Source: Bacillota bacterium (GTDB lineage Bacteria > Bacillota > Clostridia > Christensenellales > SZUA-584). From it: 64,000 nucleotides of DNA. The notes under the pieces are model-generated. The model did no database searches. It had not been told where the DNA came from and saw nothing but the letters and a program-made list of their open reading frames with translations. The stretch covers positions 1-64,000 of the forward strand of contig JAEYOE010000012.1 of the NCBI GenBank assembly GCA_023412005.1. Direction: 5' to 3'. The number at the start of each line of letters is the position of its first letter. The stretch's first letter is position 1. This document shows, one piece after another, positions 50,830 through 59,804 of the stretch. Made by a program: the position numbers and the translations under genes.

Positions 50830-52059
50830 TTGAACAAGAAAATAATGGCCTTGCTTGGCATTTTGATGGCAGCGATGATGCTATTTGGCGCATGCGCGGT
50901 TAAACAATCAGAAGAAACGGCAACGGCAAGCTCATCGCCTGAAGCTTCGGCATCCGAACAGGTGATTGTGGCTGAGGTGAACGGGGAACCCATTTACTAC
51001 GATCAATATCATTCGATATATGCGAATGCCTGCGCTCAATACGGCATCTCCGAGGACGATGAGACAAACGGCACCTACCTGAAAAACATGATCATTGAAT
51101 CACTGATCAATGAGAAAATCATGAAACAAAAGCTGAAAGAAAACGGCTATATGGATTTGACAGCTGAACAGACTGCCGAGGCGGAGAAAACCGCACAGGA
51201 TTATCTGGATTCCAACGTTGAGAGCTATTTCGGGGAACAGATCAAGACGGAACTCGGAGAAGGCTACACGCAGGAGCAGTATGATGCCGCCAAAGAGCCT
51301 TACGAAGCACAGATTCTCACGGGAATGGGCTACACAAAGCAGGAGTTTGTTGATTATTATAAGCTGACAGTGGCTGAAGATGCTGCCAAGAAAAAGCTTG
51401 TGGGCGATATTGCACCAACCGAAGCCGACGTGAAAGCGAAGTACGATGAAAGTGTCGCCAACGACAAGACACGGATGGAAGAAGATCCAACGGCATATGA
51501 AGGCGATGTGGCTAACGGTGTGACTGTGTATTATGCGCCGGAAGGTGTGCGGCAGGTGCTTCAGGTGCTGGTTAAAATCGACGACGAGTGGTCTGGCGCA
51601 ATCAGCACGCTGCGTCAAGCCGGCAACGACGCTCAGGCCGACTATCTTTTGGAGAAGGCTCTGGCGGATGTGAAAGGTGAAGCGGATGATGTGCTCAAAA
51701 AAATCACATCGGGCAGTATAACGTTTGCGGATGCCATCACCACCTATAATGACGATACGGGTATGCCGGAAGAGGGGTATTTCGTTGTTAAGGACGGCAA
51801 AACGTTTGTGGAACCCTTCACAACAGCGGCGATGGGCTTAAAAGCGATCGGCGACGTGAGTGACCTTGTACCGACCGATTATGGTTACCATATCATACAG
51901 TATGTTGGCGATGTGCCCGCCGGTGCATCTGCTTATGATGATGTGAAGCAGGAGATAAAAGACACGCTGCTGACATCAATGCAGGATGATGCATGGCAGA
52001 CCATAATTGATGAATGGACAAGCGCCTCAACGATTAAGAAATACGAAGAAAACATGTAA
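50830..52059 (+). CDS. PrsA-like foldase lipoprotein with parvulin (PpiC) domain
   Basis: Surface-anchored peptidyl-prolyl isomerase/chaperone of 409 aa. A signal peptide ends in MMLFGAC, giving a lipid anchor. A SurA/PrsA-type N-terminal helical chaperone domain follows (AEVNGEPIYYDQY, ESLINEKIMKQKLKENG), then a parvulin domain near the C-terminus (GMPEEGYFVVKDGK, AAMGLKAIGDVSDLVPTDYGYHIIQYVG), which is interrupted by a helical insertion. It helps secreted proteins fold. The start is the TTG at 50830 with GGAGG 9 nt upstream; an in-frame ATG nine codons earlier has no ribosome-binding site. Confidence 0.92.
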   Translation: MNKKIMALLGILMAAMMLFGACAVKQSEETATASSSPEASASEQVIVAEVNGEPIYYDQYHSIYANACAQYGISEDDETNGTYLKNMIIESLINEKIMKQKLKENGYMDLTAEQTAEAEKTAQDYLDSNVESYFGEQIKTELGEGYTQEQYDAAKEPYEAQILTGMGYTKQEFVDYYKLTVAEDAAKKKLVGDIAPTEADVKAKYDESVANDKTRMEEDPTAYEGDVANGVTVYYAPEGVRQVLQVLVKIDDEWSGAISTLRQAGNDAQADYLLEKALADVKGEADDVLKKITSGSITFADAITTYNDDTGMPEEGYFVVKDGKTFVEPFTTAAMGLKAIGDVSDLVPTDYGYHIIQYVGDVPAGASAYDDVKQEIKDTLLTSMQDDAWQTIIDEWTSASTIKKYEENM

Positions 52060-52070
52060 GAAAGCACAAG

Positions 52071-52099
52071 GGCCCTTCCAGTTAACGGAGGGCCTTTTT
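52071..52099 (+). terminator. Rho-independent terminator after the PrsA-like gene
   Basis: GGCCCTTCC, loop AGTTAAC, GGAGGGCC, then TTTTT; one bulged T. The stretch 52100-52235 holds nothing recognisable. Confidence 0.85.
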
Positions 52100-52235
52100 C
52101 ATTGCTGTGAGCGCTTTGATTAGCGAAAAGAATGGCCATACAGGCCATTGCAATGCCATCGATACGGTTGAACTATAGGAGGGAAACGGGCTGCGTCGGC
52201 AGAATTCAGTTCCGCAAATATTTTAAAAAAATGTA

Positions 52236-52264
52236 TTGGCACGCTGAGACACTTGTGGTATAAT
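52236..52264 (+). promoter_or_regulatory. Promoter of the tRNA-Thr - tRNA-Pro operon
   Basis: TTGGCA (52236-52241), 17-bp spacer, TATAAT (52259-52264), 33 bp before the first tRNA. Confidence 0.85.
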
Positions 52265-52296
52265 CACATACTGTCGGCAGTCAAGGAAGCAATCTT

Positions 52297-52372
52297 GCCA
52301 ATGTAGCTCAGCTGGCAGAGCGGCTCATTCGTAATGAGCAGGTCAGCGGTTCGATCCCGCTCATTGGCTCCA
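52297..52372 (+). tRNA. tRNA-Thr(CGT)
   Basis: Acceptor GCCAATG/CATTGGC, anticodon arm GCTCA-TTCGTAA-TGAGC with anticodon CGT, T-arm AGCGG-TTCGATC-CCGCT, and encoded CCA. First gene of a two-tRNA operon, 4 bp before tRNA-Pro. Confidence 0.96.
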
Positions 52373-52376
52373 TTTT

Positions 52377-52481
<105 letters not shown>

Positions 52482-52635
52482 ATTTTACACTAGGTGACTG
52501 GATTCGAAGCGAGGGATAAGCAAATGTGCCACTGGCACGTTCAGATTTCGCGCTAAGGTGTCAGCGCCTTGCTTCACAGTGTTTTGTGGTATTCCTTCAG
52601 TGTTCGGCTGTTTTTCCAACGAACATAATCTATAC

Positions 52636-53391
52636 CTAGGATATTTTTATAGGAATGGACGCCAAATTAGCTCGTTGTTCATTAATAAAATTTTCTAATT
52701 CCGTAACGAATGTTGTTGTTGTGTCCCAAAAATGATCAGCCACACAATTTGAAAAAAGTTCATCCAAGAAAATATTATCTATTTCTTTCTCTTCAAAATA
52801 TGGATTCATTACCAATCCCTTTTTAATTAGATAGGACTCCGCCTTTTTATAGCCACCTTCAAATTTTTCTTCTAGTATTTTAATATCATTTTCAATTTCA
52901 TTATCATTCTCAAGCATTTGCGATACTTTTAGAATTGCTTTTCCGCTAATAGCTTTACCATGGGCAATAACATTCCGCAATTGAAACAAAACTTGGACTG
53001 TTTCTATATGTGGTTTGACTTTCTCGATATTCATAATTGATTGGTTTAGCAATAAGACCATGTTCTCGTCATATTTTGCCAAGCCACTACTGCGCGAAAT
53101 ATTTCGCTCAATAGAGTTCTCCATGTTACTGAAAAACATATTAATAGGTTTTCTTATTTCAAATTCTGAAATGTCTACTTTATTATATAAATTTCTATAT
53201 TCTTGTAGCACATTTAATAACGAATATTCAAGAAAACCTTCTATATAACAAGCCGAATGCAGAATAATTGAAAGATTCAATGCTTGTTGAATATCTTTAT
53301 CTGATGTTTTTTCTCTAGTATTTATAGATTGCTCGATAAGAGTTTTGAACACATCATAAATAGTTGCCCGTTGTACTTGAATTAAAGACAT
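52636..53391 (-). CDS. HEPN-like domain protein in a small AT-rich insert
   Basis: Helical cytoplasmic protein of 251 aa. R139-N-V-I-A-H144 in QLRNVIAHGKA is the Rx4H motif that forms the RNase centre of HEPN domains, and the flanking helices (ALNLSIILHSACYIEGFLEYSL; TVQVLFQLRN) fit the MAE_28990/RiboL-PSP-HEPN style. HEPN proteins act as toxins or defence RNases, often with a partner; none is encoded beside it inside the repeat-bounded segment. The gene is much more AT-rich than its surroundings, indicating transfer. GAGGT lies before the ATG. I am confident of a real gene, less so of the HEPN assignment. Confidence 0.7.
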   Translation of the reverse strand: MSLIQVQRATIYDVFKTLIEQSINTREKTSDKDIQQALNLSIILHSACYIEGFLEYSLLNVLQEYRNLYNKVDISEFEIRKPINMFFSNMENSIERNISRSSGLAKYDENMVLLLNQSIMNIEKVKPHIETVQVLFQLRNVIAHGKAISGKAILKVSQMLENDNEIENDIKILEEKFEGGYKKAESYLIKKGLVMNPYFEEKEIDNIFLDELFSNCVADHFWDTTTTFVTELENFINEQRANLASIPIKIS

Positions 53392-53539
53392 AATGTAACC
53401 TCGATAATAAATATTAGATATGCTTACTTATTATATCATATATTATATTATTGAATGCATAGATATTTTTAGTTAATTGCTACACTGACCTCTAGAAAAC
53501 GTTTATTTAATCGTTTTTTCGCTTAAGTTCCTTTACGAA

Positions 53540-53550
53540 CACCCCGACCA
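53540..53550 (+). repeat. attR-like copy of the 11-bp repeat
   Basis: CACCCCGACCA again, identical to the tRNA-Pro(CGG) 3' end, 1,097 bp downstream. It is followed 10 bp later by a terminator, which could be the original terminator of the tRNA operon. The bases between the HEPN start and this repeat (53392-53539) hold no gene. Confidence 0.55.
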
Positions 53551-53560
53551 CTTTTCAAAG

Positions 53561-53590
53561 CTCGGTTGAAGAAATCCAGCCGGGTTTTTT
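53561..53590 (+). terminator. Rho-independent terminator, possibly the displaced tRNA-operon terminator
   Basis: CTCGGTTG pairs with CAGCCGGG (8 bp including two G-U pairs), followed by TTTTTT. There is no gene directly upstream on this strand except the repeat of the tRNA-Pro end. Confidence 0.65.
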
Positions 53591-53731
53591 GTTTTGTGGA
53601 AGGGGGAGGGGTCCGCATGGATGTTGTCATTATTTGAAATAATATGGGCGTAATGATATAATGTGCAAGTGACGTTTGAGTTCATATTCAATTTATCAAT
53701 GCTTTGGACTTCATTTAGGAGGATAACTATA

Positions 53732-54628
53732 GTGGCAAATATCAAGCTTTACTCGATAACAAACGGTGTTAAAGAACTTGAATCAAACACTGTGCCTATT
53801 GAAAAAGAATTACAAAATCTGATTGAAAGAAATATGCAATGTTTTTTTGGAGTCAAATTTTTGAAAAGCGAATTTTCTATTGCAAATGGTCGAATTGACA
53901 GTCTGGGTATTGATGAAAATAACTGTCCTGTAATTTTTGAATACAAGCGCAGTATAAGTGAAAATGTCATTAACCAAGGTTTGTTTTATTTAAATTGGTT
54001 ACTAGATCATAAAGCGGATTTCAAACTACTTGTTCTAGAAACATTGGGCTCAAAGACAGCAACCGAGATTGACTGGAGTATACCATGTGTAATTTGTATT
54101 GCAAGTGATTTCACAAAGTTTGATGAACATGCTGTTAATCAAATGCAGCGAAATATTAAGCTCGTTAGATATAAAAAGTTCGGAAAAGACTTTATATTAT
54201 TTGAACATCTTAATGCGCCTATAGTGAAAACGATCATTGATGATACTGATGGTATAGAAGCAAAAGGGAAAGGGGTCGAAAAATCTTTTCTCGATCAATA
54301 TAAATTAGCTCCTCAGCATTTAAAAGATTTGTATGAGAATATAAAAAACTATATTTTATCATTGGGTGATGATATTGTAGAAAACCAATTAAAACTGTAT
54401 GTAGCTTTTAAGAAGACATGAAACATTATTTGCGCAGAAATATATCAAACAAAAATATATCTACACTTACGATTGAATCCTGATGAAGTACAGCCAATTG
54501 AGGGTCTTACTAAAGATGTTAGGAAGATAGGTCATTGGGGTACCGGAGATCTGGAAATAGTGCTTAAATCAATTGAGGAGTTTGAAAAGGTAAAACCATT
54601 GATAGACAAGGCATATGAGGAGAACTAA
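53732..54628 (+). pseudogene. DUF5655 / NucS-like nuclease-fold gene interrupted by an in-frame TGA
   Basis: The frame starts at GTG 53732 (AGGAGG 9 nt upstream) and reads VANIKLYSITNGVKELES. It has the PD-(D/E)xK-like pattern E26 ... D56 (GRIDSLG) ... E70-Y-K72 (VIFEYKR), as in DUF91/NucS-type domains, and from about residue 195 a DUF5655 domain (HLNAPIVK). TGA at 54419-54421 stops it at 229 aa, but the same frame continues without another stop to TAA at 54626-54628. That continuation (EIYQTKIYLHLRLNP, then DVRKIGHWGTGDLEIVLKS, then KPLIDKAYEEN) is clearly the expected end of DUF5655. So one point mutation breaks a ~298-aa protein; a shortened 229-aa product keeps the nuclease part. AT-rich, likely acquired. 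Confidence 0.75.
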
Positions 54629-54735
54629 TGTGATGAATGGGAACTCATTAAGAACCCAATAGTTTGCCCTATCCAACTTCCCCCCACACATCATAACATG
54701 CTACAATATACAAAAGTCTTCAGGAGGATTCCGTC

Positions 54736-55269
54736 ATGAGCAGCACCGTCGTCATCTACAAAACAATATACGGGTCAACAAAGAAATACGCGCAGTGGAT
54801 CGCCTCCGCACTGAACGCGGACTTGTTCGACGTGTCTAAGATTAAAGCGCAAACCCTTGCGCCCTATCAAACCATTATCCTCGGCGGCGGCCTCTACGCC
54901 AGCGGCATCCTCGGCTCCGACATCATCACAAAGAACTTTGGTCTGCTGAAAGGCAAGAACATCGTTGTGTTCACTGTCGGGCTCGCAAACCCCAAGCTCA
55001 CTGATTACACCGCCATCATCGAAAAGAACTTCACCGCCGAAATCACAAGCGCGATAAAGATATTTCACCTGCGCGGCGCAATGGATTATAAGACCATCAA
55101 CCTAAAGCACAAGGCCATGATGTCGCTGCTCGTGAAAAAAGTCGGCAAGATCGACGAGAAAGAGCGTGACGACGAAATAAACCAGATGCTCGACACCTAC
55201 GGGAAAACGGTGGACTTTACGGATGAAGCCTCCATTGCCGAATTGGTTGGCTATTGTAAGGCGCTGTAA
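54736..55269 (+). CDS. Flavodoxin-domain protein (HemG/flavodoxin-like)
   Basis: FMN-binding electron carrier or small oxidoreductase of 177 aa. The phosphate-binding loop is VIYKTIYGSTKKYAQWIA, and the strand-loop TIILGGGLYASGIL follows; FTVGLANPKLTDY and FHLRGAMDY match the flavodoxin family related to menaquinone-dependent protoporphyrinogen oxidase. In anaerobes these proteins donate electrons to various partners. AGGAGG precedes the ATG. Base composition returns to the chromosomal norm here, marking the end of the AT-rich patch. Confidence 0.88.
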   Translation: MSSTVVIYKTIYGSTKKYAQWIASALNADLFDVSKIKAQTLAPYQTIILGGGLYASGILGSDIITKNFGLLKGKNIVVFTVGLANPKLTDYTAIIEKNFTAEITSAIKIFHLRGAMDYKTINLKHKAMMSLLVKKVGKIDEKERDDEINQMLDTYGKTVDFTDEASIAELVGYCKAL

Positions 55270-55290
55270 TACGGAAAACACACCAATAAG

Positions 55291-55328
55291 AAAAGCCGCT
55301 GTCGGTTCTTTAACACGAAGCGGCTTTT
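55291..55328. terminator. Terminator between flavodoxin and NlpC/P60 genes, probably bidirectional
   Basis: AAAAGCCGCT and AGCGGCTTTT form a 10-bp stem with an 18-nt loop; A and T runs on both sides allow use by both convergent genes. Confidence 0.8.
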
Positions 55329-55349
55329 GTGTTTATTATAGGAAGGAAT

Positions 55350-56471
55350 TTACCATGGCCGCCGTGCGCAAACGAAGTTTCTTTTCCAAAATGGAGTCAC
55401 ACAAGAACGCTTTACAACTTTACCGTTTGAAGACGACGCATCAATCATTTGCCCGCTACCGATATAAATACCGGTATGCCCTACTTTTTTACCGTTCGTG
55501 CTGAAAAACAGCAGATCGCCTTTTTGCAGGTCATTCATTGAGGTGATTTTTTCCCAATCGGAAACTTGTGAATACCCTGCGGCATTGTAGCGTCCGCGAG
55601 AGGAACCCGCCTCCTTCAGGCAGTAATACACGAGGCCGGAGCAGTCAAACGAATTGGGGCCTTCATGGCCGCTGCGGTACGGGTCGCCAAGCTGTTTTTT
55701 GGCCACATTGATCATTTCCTTGATATTGGCGCGTCGCTTTTCGGCGTTCACTTTATCCTTGCTGGGTTTGGCGTTCGGCGAGTAAATCACATCGAGTGTT
55801 TGCGGGCCGGTCTTGCCGTCGGCTGCGAGACTGTTGCGCGACTGAAATTCTTTAACCGCCTCCACCGTTTCAGACCCGTAAAAGCCGGTGGCCTTCTTCA
55901 AATAGCCAAGGTCAATCAGCTGCCTTTGCAGGCTGTCCACATCGTCACCCTTGGTGCCTTCAAGCAGCATATATGTTTGCGCATCATCGGCAAATATCTT
56001 CAAAAGTGTATCCGGGCCCGCGATGCCATCCTGCTGCAGGCCATGCTGCCGCTGGAAGATAGCCACGGCATGCTGTGTGGCCGGGCCATAAAGCTGTGTT
56101 GCTTCGTCGATATCTAAGTAGTTGAGCGCCATCAGCCGGTTTTGCAGCTCCAGTACCCGCTCGTTTTCGTCTCCGCGCTGCAGCGTCGGGTCAGGCGTGG
56201 GTGTGGGGGCGGGCGGTGGCGTCGGTGTGGGCACCGGTGTCTGCGTCGGAATGATATCGCCCGCAGCAGCCAAGGCTTCATCGGTGTTATGGGGCGAAAG
56301 CGCGGCGGTATTATGCGGCAGCGATACGACAACAATAACAACAGCCAGCAGCAAGCAGACACCGCCAAGAAGGATATAACGCGTTCGTTTATTTAAACGA
56401 AGAAATGTATCAAATATATGATTAATGAATCTTTTCGGTTTTGAGATTCGTCTGTATCGCCGTCTTTTCAT
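55350..56471 (-). CDS. NlpC/P60 peptidoglycan hydrolase with two PG-binding domains
   Basis: Exported wall hydrolase of 373 aa. A basic N-terminus precedes one membrane helix (about 33-52), then a Pro/Thr linker (TPVPTPTPPPAPTPTPDP), two peptidoglycan_binding_1 modules (RVLELQNRLMALNYL...GPDTLLKIF; DVDSLQRQLIDLGYL...GPQTLDVIY), and a C-terminal NlpC/P60 domain with catalytic Cys in NSFDCSGLVYYC and His in VGHTGIYIG. These enzymes cut gamma-D-Glu to diaminopimelate bonds. AGAGG lies upstream of the ATG at 56471. Confidence 0.93.
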   Translation of the reverse strand: MKRRRYRRISKPKRFINHIFDTFLRLNKRTRYILLGGVCLLLAVVIVVVSLPHNTAALSPHNTDEALAAAGDIIPTQTPVPTPTPPPAPTPTPDPTLQRGDENERVLELQNRLMALNYLDIDEATQLYGPATQHAVAIFQRQHGLQQDGIAGPDTLLKIFADDAQTYMLLEGTKGDDVDSLQRQLIDLGYLKKATGFYGSETVEAVKEFQSRNSLAADGKTGPQTLDVIYSPNAKPSKDKVNAEKRRANIKEMINVAKKQLGDPYRSGHEGPNSFDCSGLVYYCLKEAGSSRGRYNAAGYSQVSDWEKITSMNDLQKGDLLFFSTNGKKVGHTGIYIGSGQMIDASSSNGKVVKRSCVTPFWKRNFVCARRPW

Positions 56472-56568
56472 AATGAACCTCTCTGTCTTTTTTCCTATTT
56501 TATATGAAACGAAATCGATTTGCAAGAATTTATTACGAAAATGTTACATAATGGTTACATGAATGCGG

Positions 56569-57348
56569 TTAAAACGATTCAGTCAGCTTTTTTTGTATGC
56601 GGTGGACGATTGCGGCGCTGAGGCTGCCGGGAAGCAGCTTAGAGAACAAAACAAGCACTTTGTTGGCAGTGCCCGGAATGATGACGGCACGTCCGTTGAC
56701 AAGCCCTTTGTATGCGGCATCCGCCACCCTTTGCGCTGACATCGCGCCTTTTATATCCGCCTTGCCCGCGCGCGCGGAAAATGCCGTTGAGGTAGAGCCG
56801 GGGCACAAGGCGCTCACAACGATTCCAGACTGTTTCAGCTCTTTGCGCAGTGCCTGAGTCAAAGACAGGACATAGGCTTTTGTGGCATAATAAACGGCGA
56901 TGTACGGACCGGGCTGGTAGGCACCGGTTGACGCGACGTTAAGAATTTTTCCGCCGCCGTGTTGACGCATTTGGCTGACGGCAATCTTTGAGAGCGACGT
57001 CAAGGCGCAAATATTTAAGCTGATAATTTGCGCGTGTTTATCGTCCGAGATGTTTTGAAAAAGGCCGCAGGCGCCGATACCGGCGTTGTTAACCAATACA
57101 TCAATGCGGATGCCTTGGGCCGAGAGTTGGTCGAAAATCTGGCGTGGTGCATCGTAATCCAGCAGATCCTTTTGAATGACAACGGGACGGACATGATGGG
57201 TTTCTTCGATGGCTTCAGACAATGCCGAAAGCTTGGTAAGATCTGTGGCCACCAGCACCAGCTGCCAGCCTTCCTTTGCAAACCGCAGCGCCAACGCCCT
57301 GCCGATTCCCGACGATGCGCCTGTTATCAAAGCCCACTTTTGTATCAT
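56569..57348 (-). CDS. Short-chain dehydrogenase/reductase (SDR)
   Basis: NAD(P)-dependent oxidoreductase of 259 aa. The cofactor loop TGASSGIGRALA is at residues 9-20, followed by NNAGIGACG, the catalytic Ser in NVASTGAY and the Y-x3-K pair in YYATKAYVLS; CPGSTSTAF closes the substrate site. The pattern fits the DltE/YqjQ-like classical SDR group; the substrate is unknown. It is co-directional with the NlpC/P60 gene but separated by ~100 bp. Confidence 0.92.
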   Translation of the reverse strand: MIQKWALITGASSGIGRALALRFAKEGWQLVLVATDLTKLSALSEAIEETHHVRPVVIQKDLLDYDAPRQIFDQLSAQGIRIDVLVNNAGIGACGLFQNISDDKHAQIISLNICALTSLSKIAVSQMRQHGGGKILNVASTGAYQPGPYIAVYYATKAYVLSLTQALRKELKQSGIVVSALCPGSTSTAFSARAGKADIKGAMSAQRVADAAYKGLVNGRAVIIPGTANKVLVLFSKLLPGSLSAAIVHRIQKKLTESF

Positions 57349-57369
57349 ACCACTGCCTCCGCGATAGAA

Positions 57370-59685
57370 TTATAACATGACAGGCGAATGGGTGCAATGT
57401 GAGCTAAATGAGTGTGAAGACAGGGGAACAGCGTGCTTTGCGTGTATAGCCGATTCCTTTTTGTCTGGGTAAATACGCATATAAGCGCGCGCAAAGCCCT
57501 GTGATATCATCTCCAATATACGAATAAACCCGTCGGACGGTGACTGGTAAGCGATGTTGACGAGCAGGCAGCCCCAAACAGCATCGCGATAGTATACAGG
57601 AATGCTTAAGACCACATATTTATCACCATCGGACTGATTGACTGATGAAACATCTCCTTTCTCATGCCATTTAAAAATAACATGAGACTTGCTGGCATCC
57701 TGACTGTACCGAGTGAGATTAATGGAATAAATGGGAAAATGCCGCGCAATGGATTCGCATACCGTGCGGTATGCGCAGAAAAGGTTCTCTGAAGTCGAAT
57801 CGATCAGCAGCTGTGCAGATTCGGCAGCATGCTTAATCAGCGTGGCTTGTGTCAGCGTTTCCCTTGCATAGTCGATGTCGTACTTCGATTCATTGATCAA
57901 TTGAAGCTGTCTTAAGTGTTTCAAATACGCGTCGAGAAAAACGCTGCCGAATTGCTGTGCGGCATGAATTGGGGTATTATCCCAACGGCAGACACCCAGC
58001 ACCTTAGCCAGCGATAAAACCGCAATGATTGTGTTTCCGCTGCGTATGGGAACAATCAGTAACGACTTAATGCCTGTGTCCAGAAAATGCTCAAGCACAA
58101 ATGATGGAAGTGAGTACAGTTCTGAAGAAAAATCATCAAGGGCAATATGGTCTGAATCACCCAGATAACTGACCCAAGCGGATACATCAAAACCGAGTGT
58201 TCTATGCTTGTACGATTGAAATGACATGCCTTTCTTATGCCAGGCAAAGCATTGGGGAATGTCGCCGTTGATTGCGATGATGGATGCGTGATCAATTTCC
58301 GTCAGCTCGCTCAGCACGCCAAGCATGTTGCTGACACACCCGGAGAACTCTTTTGTATCGGCGGTCAGAAAACGCCTTGACACTGCGCAGAGTGATTCCT
58401 GAACCGATAGAATATCTTGCAAGCATTCATCGTACTCGGCCAAAACGCGGTTCGATTCGCTCAGCTGTTTTTCCGTTTTCGTTCGAAGATAGGCGCTCAT
58501 AATGATTTCTGCGGCGGTTTTGAGACCCCCGATTTCTTTGGCACTCCAAATGCGCTTTTGGCGGAAAGAAGCGACGCAAAGCATGCCCCAAAACTCGTCG
58601 GCTCTAAGCACGGGAACGGCGATAAATGAGCGAACATCCGGGCTGCCGGCTCCTTTCAGCGCGTTGTAAAGTCCCGGCAATTCGGAATGGATATCATTGG
58701 CAACGATGAGACGTCCGGCGCGAATATGCGTTACCCATTTGTAAAAATCATGGTTGCCCGAAATATTGAAGAGCCGGTCCCGGTCTGCTTCGGCGCTTGC
58801 CATCCACTGGCTGCTGATGCCGCATAGCGCGCCGCGATCTTTGCATGCGAAGGCCCAATCGGCATCATAGAGCTGGCCGAGATTTATGACCAATTTCTCA
58901 ATACAATCGTTAAATCCAAACAGGCCTGTATCTAAGAATTCTCTTGCGGATTGAGACAAGATTCGCTCATAGCGAACACACTCCTGCAGCATCATCTCAT
59001 ATTGAGAGGCCGATTCTTTCATCTGTTCTGTTTGTATAAACTTGTCGAGTGCTTTTGTGATATCCGTACTCACGCCCAGAATACGGAAAACACGGCCATT
59101 TTTAAATTGCGGATAAAGCGTGATGCCAAAAAGCTTTTTATTAAACTTGCTCAAATAAGAAACGGCACCTTCTGAATGCAAGCACCGTTCAATCTGGGAA
59201 CGGATAAGTGTTGCTTTTTTGGGGCTGAAAATATCATCCAGCGACTTGTGCAGGCATCGGCCTGACAGCCCTGATTGCTGGTAATATGATGAGTTGGCAT
59301 AGGCAAGACGAATATCGGTGTCTTTTATGCGCCAAAAAAACACGCCTCTTGTCATAATGTTACAGGCATCTAAGAAGTTTGAAGCTTTGGGTAGCTGTGT
59401 GATATCGGATAGTTCTTCTGCCAAAAAAATAAAAACGCTCTCAAAACGGCCGACGAGCGAGATGGTATACGCTTTTTCATTCAGAACCGTGGAAAAGGCT
59501 GTATTGGCCGTGTCTTCGGGTACATCAGTGCAGCATCTCAAGGCGATATCACTTAGTGCTTGGTCGCTGAAGGAATTTTTAAAGCTTTCTTTCGATTCAT
59601 CCCGATCAGCCGGGTCTATCTTCTCCAGTACGAGTTGGTGCTGCTTTTTTAACACACTGAAAAAAACCCGCTCAAAAAAATACAT
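57370..59685 (-). CDS. PAS/GAF multi-domain sensor protein without a recognisable output domain
   Basis: Cytoplasmic protein of 771 aa. An N-terminal ~100-residue region is followed by a PAS-like domain (about 100-215: FFWRIKDTDIRLAYANSSYYQQSGLSG, then GVSTDITKALDKF) and at least two, probably three, GAF-type domains (about 250-400, 430-600, 620-750; SFIAVPVLRADEFWGMLCVAS and SLLIVPIRSGNTIIAVLSLAK, YVVLSIPVYYRDAVWGCLLVN are the repeated strand patterns). No kinase, GGDEF, EAL, phosphatase or DNA-binding segment can be seen. GGGGGA lies upstream of the ATG of MYFFERV. The partner must be encoded elsewhere. Confidence 0.8.
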   Translation of the reverse strand: MYFFERVFFSVLKKQHQLVLEKIDPADRDESKESFKNSFSDQALSDIALRCCTDVPEDTANTAFSTVLNEKAYTISLVGRFESVFIFLAEELSDITQLPKASNFLDACNIMTRGVFFWRIKDTDIRLAYANSSYYQQSGLSGRCLHKSLDDIFSPKKATLIRSQIERCLHSEGAVSYLSKFNKKLFGITLYPQFKNGRVFRILGVSTDITKALDKFIQTEQMKESASQYEMMLQECVRYERILSQSAREFLDTGLFGFNDCIEKLVINLGQLYDADWAFACKDRGALCGISSQWMASAEADRDRLFNISGNHDFYKWVTHIRAGRLIVANDIHSELPGLYNALKGAGSPDVRSFIAVPVLRADEFWGMLCVASFRQKRIWSAKEIGGLKTAAEIIMSAYLRTKTEKQLSESNRVLAEYDECLQDILSVQESLCAVSRRFLTADTKEFSGCVSNMLGVLSELTEIDHASIIAINGDIPQCFAWHKKGMSFQSYKHRTLGFDVSAWVSYLGDSDHIALDDFSSELYSLPSFVLEHFLDTGIKSLLIVPIRSGNTIIAVLSLAKVLGVCRWDNTPIHAAQQFGSVFLDAYLKHLRQLQLINESKYDIDYARETLTQATLIKHAAESAQLLIDSTSENLFCAYRTVCESIARHFPIYSINLTRYSQDASKSHVIFKWHEKGDVSSVNQSDGDKYVVLSIPVYYRDAVWGCLLVNIAYQSPSDGFIRILEMISQGFARAYMRIYPDKKESAIHAKHAVPLSSHSFSSHCTHSPVML

Positions 59686-59804
59686 TTCGCCATCCCCCAT
59701 ATCACACATTCGGCATAGTGCGGTTTAGCTGATTATACACTTTTCGCCACGAGTTTTGATTTTTTCGACAAAAAAAGTCAATGATAAAATTCTCACAGCA
59801 CGTT

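Noticed and set aside
54419..54421. TGA read as tryptophan or selenocysteine across the genome
   Set aside because: Several intact genes in the window end in TGA and all tryptophans seen are TGG; no recoding hairpin could be recognised by eye. It is treated as a nonsense mutation.
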